This document shows, piece by piece, positions 1-6,164 of a stretch of 10,343 nucleotides of DNA (positions are counted from its first letter, which is position 1; each line of letters opens with the position of its first letter). Origin of the DNA: Methanoregula sp. GTDB taxonomy: Archaea > Halobacteriota > Methanomicrobia > Methanomicrobiales > Methanospirillaceae. Below the pieces are notes generated by a model that searched no databases, was not told the origin of the DNA, and worked only from the letters and a program-made list of their open reading frames with translations. A program made the translations under genes and the position numbers. The DNA lies in contig JAURZP010000341.1 of NCBI GenBank assembly GCA_030653335.1, forward strand, positions 1 to 10,343, given 5' to 3'.

Positions 1-1
1 A

Positions 2-652
2 GCCGGGCTCCGTTGCGGTGTGAGGGTCACGCTCAATAAGGAGAATCAGCATGAACTTGAAGCGCTGATCGATCTCGCCTTAACACTAGGCGCATCCCGT
101 TTCTGCCTGTACTGGCTTGTACCAACCGGACGGGGGATCGATTCCTATACCCGGTTGCAACTTGATCGGAACGAAGTGATAAATGCCTTAAACCTCCTCT
201 ACCGGAAAGCAAAACAGACTGACCCTGCAGTCATGGAGTTCCTCACGGTCGATGCCCCACAGGATTGTGTCCACCTGCTTGTATCTATGGAGCAGGAAAT
301 GTCTGAGGATCTCGCTGAGGCTCGCGAGCTGCTGGCATCTCTAAAGGGTGGATGCAGTGCAGGCACCCGTGTGGCAAATATCGATGCACATGGAAATGTG
401 TTCCCCTGCCAGTTTGCCCGCTCTCCGGAATTTCTTGCAGGAAATATTAGGGTCCGGCCGTTCAGCAGGATCTGGTCGGACACAAAAAATCCCGCACTCA
501 CCCGCTTTCGGGAAAAGGATGCACGTTTCGGGGGCCGGTGCGGTGCATGCAGCTACCGTGAGCTATGCGGTGGCGGGTGTCGGGTTCGTGCGCATGCCGC
601 AGAGAGGGATTTCTTGGCAGAAGACCCTTTCTGTTTTGTTGAGCCGTTGTGA
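2..652 (+). CDS. AhbC/AhbD-like radical SAM heme-pathway protein, C-terminal part (5' truncated)
   Basis: The frame is open from base 2, so the gene begins left of the window. The GTG at base 20 lies inside the protein and is not a credible start. The missing N-terminal part should hold the radical SAM CxxxCxxC motif. Visible first is the end of the radical SAM barrel, with the segment RFCLYWLVPTGRG typical of the AhbC/AhbD/NirJ group. A SPASM-type auxiliary-cluster domain follows. Counting from the GTG, its cysteines are C112, C130 (preceded by G125 in a Gx4C pattern), C174, C177, C183, C187 and C205, which matches the family pattern including Cx2Cx5Cx3C. Such enzymes remodel siroheme-derived tetrapyrroles in the alternative heme pathway: AhbC removes acetate side chains and AhbD decarboxylates Fe-coproporphyrin. 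From this fragment I cannot tell AhbC from AhbD or from an uncharacterised paralogue. The downstream ferredoxin gene is separated by more than 80 bp and a T-tract, so it is probably a separate unit. Confidence 0.82.
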   Translation, partial: AGLRCGVRVTLNKENQHELEALIDLALTLGASRFCLYWLVPTGRGIDSYTRLQLDRNEVINALNLLYRKAKQTDPAVMEFLTVDAPQDCVHLLVSMEQEMSEDLAEARELLASLKGGCSAGTRVANIDAHGNVFPCQFARSPEFLAGNIRVRPFSRIWSDTKNPALTRFREKDARFGGRCGACSYRELCGGGCRVRAHAAERDFLAEDPFCFVEPL

Positions 653-682
653 TGCAATGCCGGTGAGTGAACCATGAGTCAA

Positions 683-690
683 TATTTTTT
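683..690 (+). terminator. T-tract behind the radical SAM gene
   Basis: ATATTTTTT begins 30 nt after the radical SAM stop codon. A T-run is the usual archaeal termination signal. A small stem, CCGG-GTTT-CCGG at 698-709, follows but lies after the T-run, so it is not a bacterial-type terminator. Confidence 0.4.
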
Positions 691-717
691 CCTCCTGCCG
701 GGTTTCCGGTTAATGAG

Positions 718-725
718 TTTTTAAT
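718..725 (+). promoter_or_regulatory. Candidate TATA box of the ferredoxin/reductase unit
   Basis: TTTTTAAT lies in an otherwise mixed sequence. Transcription would start about 26 nt downstream, near 748. That is past the first possible ATG (737) and before the second (767), so this box favours the ATG at 767 as the ferredoxin start. This is inferred from spacing only. Confidence 0.35.
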
Positions 726-766
726 CGCAACAATTAATGAAGGAAAAAAGCCAACATAATCACTCA

Positions 767-943
767 ATGCTCAAAGTACATCGGGATATTTGTGGATACT
801 GCGGATGCTGCGTGTCAGTCTGCCCTGAAGGCGCCCTTGAACTGATCGATGCATACCTGTCAGTAGAGAAGAACTGCACGAGTTGTGGAATCTGTGCAAA
901 AGTCTGCCCATTAGGTGCCCTGGAGGTAGTCAATGAAAAATAA
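767..943 (+). CDS. 2x[4Fe-4S] ferredoxin, probable electron donor of the adjacent geranylgeranyl reductase
   Basis: This 58-residue protein has two complete cluster motifs, C9xxC12xxC15xxxC19P and C37xxC40xxC43xxxC47P, and little else. It is a minimal bacterial-type dicluster ferredoxin acting in the cytosol. An extra cysteine, C14, sits inside the first motif. An in-frame ATG at 737 would add ten polar residues (MKEKSQHNHS). I prefer 767 because the added residues lie outside the fold and because of the TATA-like box at 718-725, but no clear Shine-Dalgarno sequence precedes either start. The 3' end overlaps the reductase gene by 11 bp, which implies co-transcription and translational coupling. 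In Methanosarcina acetivorans a neighbouring ferredoxin is known to support geranylgeranyl reductase in full saturation of archaeal lipids, and the same arrangement here suggests the same role. Confidence 0.88.
   Translation: MLKVHRDICGYCGCCVSVCPEGALELIDAYLSVEKNCTSCGICAKVCPLGALEVVNEK
922..927 (+). promoter_or_regulatory. Strong Shine-Dalgarno sequence of the geranylgeranyl reductase gene
   Basis: GGAGGT lies five bases before the ATG at 933 and inside the last codons of the ferredoxin gene. It fixes the reductase start and lets the reductase be initiated by ribosomes finishing the ferredoxin. Confidence 0.8.
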
Positions 944-2129
944 GTATGACGTGCTCATCATCGGAGGTGGACCGGCAGGCGCTCTTGCCGGAAGGACTGC
1001 TGCTGAGAAGGGCTTGTCTGCCTGTATTGTGGAGAAGCGCCCTGCAATCGGTGCTCCGGTACGCTGTGCCGAGGGTATAGGGCAAGAAGCTCTCCATGAG
1101 TTCATCGATCCCGACCCGCGCTGGATCTCTGCTGAGATGCAAGGCGCTGGTATTGTTGCACCGGACGGGTTTTTAATGAAACTCGAGTCTGAAATGGCTG
1201 GCGGAAAGGTAGGCTATGTCCTTGACCGTAAGTTTTTCGACCGTGAGCTGGTCTGGAAGGCAGCGGAGGCCGGTGCAGACGTGGCAGTAAAGTCCCGTGC
1301 AGCTGCCCCGATCATGGAAGACGGTGTTCTAAAAGGGGCAAAGATCGAATACTGCGGGAAAGTTACCAATGTGAGAGCCGATGTGGTGATCGCTGCTGAT
1401 GGTGTGGAATCCAAGTTTTCGAAATGGTGTGGTATTGACACCACCGTTCCGGTACGGGAGATTATGAGTTCGGTCCAGTACGTGATGGCAGATATTGATA
1501 TCGATCAACACTCCACGATCTTTTATCTCGGAAACGATGTGGCACCCGAAGGTTATCTCTGGATCTTCCCAAAAGGTCACCGGACTGCAAATGTCGGGAT
1601 CGGGATCTCCGGTAAGAAGAGCGGGCAAGGTCATCGGGCAAAGGATTACCTTGACAGGTTTGTGAAAAAGACCTTCCCGAACGGAAAGACGATAGAATAT
1701 ATTCCCGGGGGTGTCTCCGTCTGCCGACCGCTTGACTGCACGGTAGCCGATAATTTCCTGATTACTGGCGATGCAGCCCGTGTTGTTGATCCCCTGACCG
1801 GAGGTGGCATCTACAATGCCATGTATACCGGCAGGCTTGCGGCAGAAGTGGCCGCAGACTGCATCAGTAAAGGCGATACGTCAAAAAAGGCGCTTATGGT
1901 GTACGACAAAACATGGCGTGCATCTAAAATGGGAAAAGCAATCGAGCGCAATTACCATATCAAGGAATACTTGATCAAACAACCTGATGCAAAACTCAAT
2001 GAGATCATCCACTCGGTCTCGAAAATGAACTTAAAAGAGTTCTCCACCATCAGCCTGATAAAAGAAATTATCCGTGTAAACCCGAAACTGGTGCTCGAGC
2101 TGGGCGCGCTTGCAGCCTCACTCCGCTGA
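933..2129 (+). CDS. Geranylgeranyl reductase (digeranylgeranylglycerophospholipid reductase), FAD-dependent
   Basis: This 398-residue flavoprotein is the usual length for archaeal geranylgeranyl reductases. The N-terminal FAD-binding Rossmann motif is GGGPAG (residues 11-16), followed by the segment GAPVRCAEG (residues 41-49) with the family's conserved cysteine C45. The AADG motif is at 155-158. The substrate-pocket signature PxxYxWxFP is at 205-213, followed by the GxG of VGIG. The second FAD motif, TGDAARVVDPLTGGG, is at 278-292. The family hydrogenates the double bonds of geranylgeranyl chains on ether-lipid precursors at the membrane and takes electrons from a reduced ferredoxin, which fits the overlapping ferredoxin gene upstream. 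The start is fixed by the Shine-Dalgarno sequence at 922-927. The 3' end overlaps the convergent TrkA gene by 12 bp. Menaquinone-type or chlorophyll-type reductases are relatives, but the archaeal context makes the lipid role most likely. Confidence 0.93.
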   Translation: MKNKYDVLIIGGGPAGALAGRTAAEKGLSACIVEKRPAIGAPVRCAEGIGQEALHEFIDPDPRWISAEMQGAGIVAPDGFLMKLESEMAGGKVGYVLDRKFFDRELVWKAAEAGADVAVKSRAAAPIMEDGVLKGAKIEYCGKVTNVRADVVIAADGVESKFSKWCGIDTTVPVREIMSSVQYVMADIDIDQHSTIFYLGNDVAPEGYLWIFPKGHRTANVGIGISGKKSGQGHRAKDYLDRFVKKTFPNGKTIEYIPGGVSVCRPLDCTVADNFLITGDAARVVDPLTGGGIYNAMYTGRLAAEVAADCISKGDTSKKALMVYDKTWRASKMGKAIERNYHIKEYLIKQPDAKLNEIIHSVSKMNLKEFSTISLIKEIIRVNPKLVLELGALAASLR

Positions 2130-2786
2130 TTTTTTCAGTTGTTTGTTTAACAGGCGCAGGCAGTCATCTTCTGCTTCTTTTTTTGTAAAGACCGTAAAGA
2201 TGTCACCGGACTGGATCTTCACGTTGCCACTTGGTATGATCAGCACGCCACCCGTCCTGCGTATCGCAATAAAGACAAAATCCTTGACCTTGAGTTCGCG
2301 GATCTCGTGATCCACTATAGGAGCTCCGGGTTCAGCTACGATCTCAAAGATGGTTCCACCCGGAATGGAGGCGAGCTGCTGGAGCTGGGGGTTCTGTGTC
2401 CAGTAGTAGAGACGGGATGCCACCAGCTCGTCCGGGTTCTCACTGATCCGTACCCCGACTTCTTTAAAAAAGTCCGAATGTGAGGGTTGGTTGACGATCG
2501 CAACCACATTGGCAATACGGAACTTTTTGGCAAGCCAGCAGGTCATCAGGTTGACCGAGTCGTCACTGGTGGTTGCTATAAGGGCATCTGCCCGGTCTGC
2601 GCCCGCCTCTTCTAAAACGGTTTTGTCAGTGGCATTTCCTGTGACTGCAAGTACATCGTAGTGTTCAAGAATATCCTCGCACCGGTCTTCATGCTGATCG
2701 ATCACTACGACATTATGGGAGTGCTCGATCGCCAGTTTTGTGAGGTTTTTCCCGATTCCTCCGAGCCCTACGATGATGATATACAT
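2118..2786 (-). CDS. TrkA-type potassium-channel regulatory protein (RCK_N + RCK_C)
   Basis: This 222-residue protein, counted from the ATG at 2786, has a single RCK unit. The N-terminal Rossmann fold (RCK_N, about 1-130) carries GLGGIG (7-12) and the acidic D30 at the end of strand 2, which marks NAD(H)/ATP binding. The GNAT segment at 50-53 and the ATTSDD segment at 71-76 are typical of TrkA. RCK_C spans about 140-202. It should be a cytosolic ring-forming subunit that gates a Trk/Ktr or channel-type K+ transporter, but no transporter membrane subunit is in the window. Upstream in-frame ATGs at 2810 and 2801 would add up to eight residues. I chose 2786 because the protein then begins MYIIIVGLGG as is usual, and AAAGGT precedes it by four bases. 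Its last codons overlap the end of the geranylgeranyl reductase gene. Confidence 0.9.
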   Translation of the reverse strand: MYIIIVGLGGIGKNLTKLAIEHSHNVVVIDQHEDRCEDILEHYDVLAVTGNATDKTVLEEAGADRADALIATTSDDSVNLMTCWLAKKFRIANVVAIVNQPSHSDFFKEVGVRISENPDELVASRLYYWTQNPQLQQLASIPGGTIFEIVAEPGAPIVDHEIRELKVKDFVFIAIRRTGGVLIIPSGNVKIQSGDIFTVFTKKEAEDDCLRLLNKQLKKSAE

Positions 2787-2812
2787 GATTACCTTTTCCA
2801 TCACCGGCATTG

Positions 2813-2820
2813 AAATATTT
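2813..2820. promoter_or_regulatory. Palindromic TATA-like box shared by the divergent trkA-like and rnhB genes
   Basis: AAATATTT is a perfect palindrome in the 54-bp gap between the two divergent start codons. Its centre is about 25 nt from the RNase HII ATG (2841) and about 30 nt from the TrkA ATG (2786). Archaeal TATA boxes lie about 26 nt ahead of the transcription start, so one box could serve both directions and give leaderless or nearly leaderless mRNAs. The role is inferred from sequence and spacing. Confidence 0.45.
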
Positions 2821-2840
2821 TGCGCATCAACACATTTCTC

Positions 2841-3479
2841 ATGATCTGCGGGGTGGATGAAGCGGGGAAGGGTTCGGTACTCGGACCGATGGTGGTTGCG
2901 GCAGTTGGAGTATCTTCTGAAGAGATCCTCGCAGAACTAGGGGTTAAGGACTCAAAAAAGCTATCTGCTAAAGAGCGCGAACACCTGTATGCAATAATAC
3001 GGAAAAGATGCCGGGTAGCAACTGTGAAACTCGATGCGCATGAGATTGATGCTGTGCGGCAGGATATGACTCTCAATGCGGCTGTTGCCCGGGCACATGC
3101 ACAGGTAATAACAAAACTCTCACCTTCCTGTGCGTATGTGGATGCCTGCGATGTGAACTCGTTCCGGTACGCAGAGATGGTAAAAAGCCATCTTGAACGG
3201 CCCTGCGAAATTGTTTCAGAGCACCATGCGGATGAGAAATTTCCGGTTGTCTCTGCGGCAAGCATCATTGCAAAGGTGACCCGTGACCGGGCAATTGCCA
3301 TGCTTGCAAAAAAATACGGCGATATCGGTAGCGGATATCCTTCGGATCCGGTCACCATCCGGTTCCTCAATGCGTATATTGATGAGCTCCGCATTCCGCC
3401 ACCCATTGCCCGTAAGAGCTGGAAGACGGTGAGTGCGATCCTTGCCAAAAAAAACCAGAGCAGCCTGATGGATTTTTAA
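2841..3479 (+). CDS. rnhB: Ribonuclease HII with C-terminal PCNA-interaction motif
   Basis: This 212-residue enzyme cleaves RNA in RNA/DNA hybrids, including single ribonucleotides embedded in DNA. The catalytic acids of the DEDD set are D6 and E7 in GVDEAGKG, D101 in YVDACDV and D131 in HADEKFPVVSAASI. The conserved tyrosine that recognises the RNA-DNA junction is probably Y166 in GSGYPSDP. The last residues, QSSLMDF (206-212), form a PIP box (Q-x-x-L-x-x-F), the motif by which archaeal RNase HII docks on the PCNA sliding clamp. A TTG at 2820 would add seven residues. I prefer the ATG at 2841 because family members start MICGVDEAGKG and the TATA-like box sits about 25 nt ahead, which suits a leaderless message with no Shine-Dalgarno sequence. 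The gene is divergent from the TrkA gene and ends in T-runs. Confidence 0.95.
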   Translation: MICGVDEAGKGSVLGPMVVAAVGVSSEEILAELGVKDSKKLSAKEREHLYAIIRKRCRVATVKLDAHEIDAVRQDMTLNAAVARAHAQVITKLSPSCAYVDACDVNSFRYAEMVKSHLERPCEIVSEHHADEKFPVVSAASIIAKVTRDRAIAMLAKKYGDIGSGYPSDPVTIRFLNAYIDELRIPPPIARKSWKTVSAILAKKNQSSLMDF

Positions 3480-3490
3480 TGATTTTTCTT
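3472..3490 (+). terminator. T-rich end of the rnhB transcript
   Basis: Two T5 runs (3473-3477 and 3483-3487) flank the RNase HII stop codon. They fit archaeal T-tract termination. There is no stem in front of them. Confidence 0.4.
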
Positions 3491-3535
3491 CAACCGATCA
3501 GCAAGGGGTTATCATCCGATTGAAAAAAATGGAAA

Positions 3536-3555
3536 TTTTTAGTCCTTACTAAAAA
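3536..3555. repeat. Perfect 8-bp inverted repeat with 4-nt loop between convergent genes
   Basis: TTTTTAGT-CCTT-ACTAAAAA forms a hairpin with a perfect 8-bp stem and a tight loop. It sits midway in the 170-bp gap between rnhB (+) and the transglutaminase-like gene (-). A second, wider complementarity, AAAAATGG (3525-3532) with CCATTTTT (3572-3579), encloses it. It may act as a bidirectional transcript end. Confidence 0.5.
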
Positions 3556-3587
3556 ACTACTCCGGTTTCAGCCATTTTTCGCAGGGA

Positions 3588-3599
3588 TTAAAAAAAGGA
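3588..3599 (-). terminator. T-tract behind the transglutaminase-like gene
   Basis: On the minus strand CCTTTTTTTAAT begins about 50 nt after the transglutaminase-like stop codon. A T7 run is a plausible archaeal terminator. Confidence 0.4.
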
Positions 3600-3649
3600 T
3601 TTCTCACGGATTGGTTATTTACTTTGGACCCGTGCAGAGTCACAATTGA

Positions 3650-4471
3650 TCATTGCAGATCATATTTGCCTTTAATCTGATACCAGCGCTGGTAATCCTC
3701 TGAGGAAAGGGTTCCACCAGCTTCTCGTGTTGCATATATTTCCAATTTCAGTTTGATCAACGTGCGGGCATCATTATAATCATTTTCACTGCTGTCAAGC
3801 GACTGACCGTCCGATGTTCCAATCACCTCCGGCATAGACCAGTCTACCTGGCGGGAATTTGTCCAGAAAGCGGTTTCATCGGTAATAATATATGGGTGGG
3901 TTGCTTCAATGATACAGTACCCTGAACCTTGAAAATCATAGGGTGCCGGGCAGGAAATACCCGCAGCCATATGATTTTCGGGAACAAAATACAGAACTGA
4001 AGACTTGAATCCCAGCTCCTTGAACAGTGCAGCAAGAAGCATCGATTTTTCCCCGCATACCCCGTTACTCTGGTAGAGAACTTCATAGGGATACCGGTAT
4101 TTAGTTCCCTTTTCGTAGGTGATGTGCTGAACAAGGCTGGTTGCAATTCGTGCCTGGTCATCAGGATTTCCTGTCTCCTCGCGGATCTCATCAGCCAGAG
4201 TTTTAATATATTGTTTCTGGGCAGGATCGTTCAGATATGCAAGGAAGTACGATGCGTTGTCATTAATATCCCACTTGGGTTTTTTTATCAGGTAATCGTC
4301 TTCCAATTCCGTTGAAAGCGCAAGGGACAGTGTGCCCTGTCTGCCATCAAGAACGTAATCGTAAGAACGGGTGATATACTGATCCGTAGAATCATTGGAG
4401 TCTGCAAGAACCGGTGTGATTAGAATCGCACAAAAAACGATAAGAGCGACAATTAGCAGAACCCGGCGCAT
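3650..4471 (-). CDS. Exported transglutaminase-like (papain-fold) protein of unknown role
   Basis: This is a 273-residue protein. Residues 1-23 form a signal peptide: RR, a hydrophobic core (about 4-21), then VLA before D24. It lacks a lipobox and any later membrane segment, so it is probably released outside the cell membrane. The transglutaminase-like core is seen in the catalytic cysteine C139 in SNGVCGEKS, the family-like helix LLAALFKELGFKSSVLYFV after it, and the histidine H167 in ENHMAAG. The acid of the triad is probably E189 in CIIEATHP, where most relatives have Asp. The fold covers cysteine proteases, amidases and transglutaminases, so the reaction cannot be named. The start is supported by AAGGA three bases before the ATG and a TATA-like box at 4511-4520. 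It is divergent from the M50 protease gene. The partner or substrate is unknown. Confidence 0.8.
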   Translation of the reverse strand: MRRVLLIVALIVFCAILITPVLADSNDSTDQYITRSYDYVLDGRQGTLSLALSTELEDDYLIKKPKWDINDNASYFLAYLNDPAQKQYIKTLADEIREETGNPDDQARIATSLVQHITYEKGTKYRYPYEVLYQSNGVCGEKSMLLAALFKELGFKSSVLYFVPENHMAAGISCPAPYDFQGSGYCIIEATHPYIITDETAFWTNSRQVDWSMPEVIGTSDGQSLDSSENDYNDARTLIKLKLEIYATREAGGTLSSEDYQRWYQIKGKYDLQ

Positions 4472-4510
4472 AGTTCCTTTTGCATTTTTGTCCTATTTCA
4501 TGATTTCGGG

Positions 4511-4520
4511 ATTTTTTTAT
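4511..4520 (-). promoter_or_regulatory. Candidate TATA box of the transglutaminase-like gene
   Basis: On the minus strand this reads ATAAAAAAAT. Transcription would start near 4489, leaving a leader of about 18 nt that contains AAGGA (4475-4479) just before the ATG at 4471. The spacing is consistent throughout. Confidence 0.45.
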
Positions 4521-4521
4521 C

Positions 4522-4558
4522 GTGTCATACAATTAGAAAAGATCCAGGTTGTATCACA
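4522..4558. repeat. Imperfect inverted repeat in the divergent promoter region
   Basis: GTG-TC-ATACAA (4522-4532) is mirrored by TTGTAT-CAC (4549-4557), with a two-base bulge on the left. It sits directly upstream of the predicted TATA box of the transglutaminase-like gene, a plausible place for a regulator to bind. The arms are short, so this may be chance. Confidence 0.25.
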
Positions 4559-4591
4559 ATTCCAGAACGGTTCGGGGGTTGAATCAATGTA

Positions 4592-4612
4592 CCGGTTTTT
4601 TAATCAAGCCGG
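4592..4612. repeat. Small hairpin upstream of the M50 protease gene
   Basis: CCGGTTT (4592-4598) can pair with AAGCCGG (4606-4612) through six Watson-Crick pairs and one G-U pair across a 7-nt loop. The T-rich loop also makes TTTTTTAATC a candidate TATA box for the protease gene. Another candidate is ACTTTATCA near 4629-4637, about 26 nt ahead of the ATG at 4663. I cannot choose between them. Confidence 0.3.
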
Positions 4613-4662
4613 ATTTGCCACGGGTGAATACTTTATCAGCCCTGCAATGCCATTGTACTGGA

Positions 4663-5955
4663 ATGGATGGGCTCCTGATTCTCGTTGTTCTGGTTGCTAT
4701 CTATGCAGCGATAGCGTTTGTCATTCACCGGAATAAACTCTGGGAAGAGCACATCGTCTTTTATGGCCCTATCATGGCAATCAGGACAAAACATGTCGGG
4801 TTCTTCGACAAATTCGCTGCATTCCGCACTTTTTTCAGGATCTACGGGTCTGCCGGTGTCGTTGCGGTCATCATCGTATCCGTTTTTATTACGGTGATGC
4901 TCTTCATCTCGATACGCTACACGCTGCTCGTCCAGCCGGAACCCACTGGTATCTATAAACCGCAAAACCTCCTGCTCATACCCGGTCTCAACGAGTATGT
5001 ACCCTCAACGTTTGCGGTCTGGCTTGCGTTTGTTATTACAATTGCAGTCCACGAGTTCGGGCATGCGATCCTCTGCCGTGTTGAGAACATCAAAGTGCGG
5101 ACGATGGGTGCGCTTATCGCAGTCATTCCTATCGGGTTCTTTGTAGAGCCTGATGAAGAAGAACTGGAAAAGACAAAAGGCATGCCCAAGGTGCGGATGT
5201 TTGGGGCCGGGATCACCAATAACCTTGTTGTTGGTTTTGCCTGTTTTGTGCTGCTCATCCTCTGTATGGGCCTTGTCACTCCGCTGTCCACACCGGTTAT
5301 TCATGGAATTTACAAGAACTATCCGGCAGAAAATTCAGGAGTACCCACCGGCTCTCTGGTGACTGCAATCAATGGTGTACCCATCTCAAGCCGTGGTGAT
5401 ATCACCAACATTTTAAACACCACAAAACCCGGTGAAACACTTACACTCACTGTTGAGAAAAATCAAATCATTAAGGATTACCCCCTCACGCTTGCGGCAT
5501 GGCCTCCTGCGTATGCCGGCCCATTGACTGGATTTATGGGTGTGCAGTACTATGACGGTGATTCCGTCAAGTCAACGATAGGGGGTATGCTCTCTCCACT
5601 TGGATTTTTCCAGTTCCTTATCATCCCTTTTGCAAATGACACAAGTATCCAGTTTCTCCGCATTTTAGCGTTTGACACACCTGAAACTTCCTATTACCAG
5701 GTGCCTTTTTACGGATTCTGGGATATGATTCACCTGCTCTTCTGGTGTGCCTGGATCAATCTCAATGTGGGGATATTCAATGCAATACCGATGTTGCCTC
5801 TCGATGGCGGTTATATCTTCAAAGAAGGTGTAGACCGGCTCCTCGATCGTCGCGGGCTTTTAAAATATTCCGGGTACGTGACCGGGGCTGTCTCCTACCT
5901 GATGCTGGTCGTTTTAGTATCGCTAATTGCACTGCCCTATGTGCTCCATATGTGA
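4663..5955 (+). CDS. M50 family site-2 protease with embedded PDZ domain
   Basis: This is a 430-residue polytopic membrane zinc protease. From the ATG at 4663, the first membrane helix is about 4-20 and a second about 64-88. The catalytic HEFGH motif (H130, E131, H134) lies in a helix of about 118-139. After helices near 148-162 and 183-206, a PDZ-like domain runs from about 212 to 275, including ENSGVPTGSLVTAINGVPI. The third zinc ligand is D381 in NAIPMLPLDGG (373-383), the classic NxxPxxPxDG motif. Hydrophobic helices follow to the C-terminus. Such enzymes cut substrates inside the membrane, often in signalling or protein quality control. An upstream GTG or ATG reading would add a 38-residue tail (start at 4549), but that tail is hydrophilic, contains the promoter-like region and does not resemble the family. 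The gene is divergent from the transglutaminase-like gene and convergent with the NfeD/SPFH operon. Confidence 0.92.
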   Translation: MDGLLILVVLVAIYAAIAFVIHRNKLWEEHIVFYGPIMAIRTKHVGFFDKFAAFRTFFRIYGSAGVVAVIIVSVFITVMLFISIRYTLLVQPEPTGIYKPQNLLLIPGLNEYVPSTFAVWLAFVITIAVHEFGHAILCRVENIKVRTMGALIAVIPIGFFVEPDEEELEKTKGMPKVRMFGAGITNNLVVGFACFVLLILCMGLVTPLSTPVIHGIYKNYPAENSGVPTGSLVTAINGVPISSRGDITNILNTTKPGETLTLTVEKNQIIKDYPLTLAAWPPAYAGPLTGFMGVQYYDGDSVKSTIGGMLSPLGFFQFLIIPFANDTSIQFLRILAFDTPETSYYQVPFYGFWDMIHLLFWCAWINLNVGIFNAIPMLPLDGGYIFKEGVDRLLDRRGLLKYSGYVTGAVSYLMLVVLVSLIALPYVLHM

Positions 5956-5984
5956 ACCGGCAGAAACACAGGTTTGATCCTACT

Positions 5985-6004
5985 GGGTTCATCACCCTTT
6001 TTTT
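5985..6004 (+). terminator. Hairpin plus T-run behind the M50 protease gene
   Basis: GGGT-TCATC-ACCC is followed immediately by T7, which begins 43 nt after the stop codon. The stem has only four base pairs, so the T-run is probably the active part. A second T7 run at 6061-6067, behind the palindrome CACCGGTG (6050-6057), could act as a backup. Confidence 0.5.
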
Positions 6005-6130
6005 CGCAGGTTTGTGGAATTCATTTGCTGCCAGCATACCGTTTTGCTGCACCGGTGATCTTTTTTTAGTGCGGTGATTTTTGGTGCGCTGACCGCCGGA
6101 GTTCTTACGGAGTTACAACTATTGTTCAGA

Positions 6131-6146
6131 TGATGGGAAAAAAGAG
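6131..6146 (-). terminator. T-tract behind the SPFH gene
   Basis: On the minus strand CTCTTTTTTCCC begins about 22 nt after the SPFH stop codon. It is a plausible T-tract end of the NfeD/SPFH operon. Nothing else is recognised in the 209-bp spacer 5956-6164. Confidence 0.4.
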
Positions 6147-6164
6147 ATAAAACAGATGAAGGGG

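Noticed and set aside
2801..3448. A 215-codon minus-strand frame opposite RNase HII
   Set aside because: Antisense shadow of a gene with all catalytic residues present.
4549..4662. N-terminal extension of the M50 protease by 38 residues
   Set aside because: The added residues are hydrophilic and unlike the family, and the DNA holds TATA-like elements and a hairpin. The ATG at 4663 directly precedes the first membrane helix.
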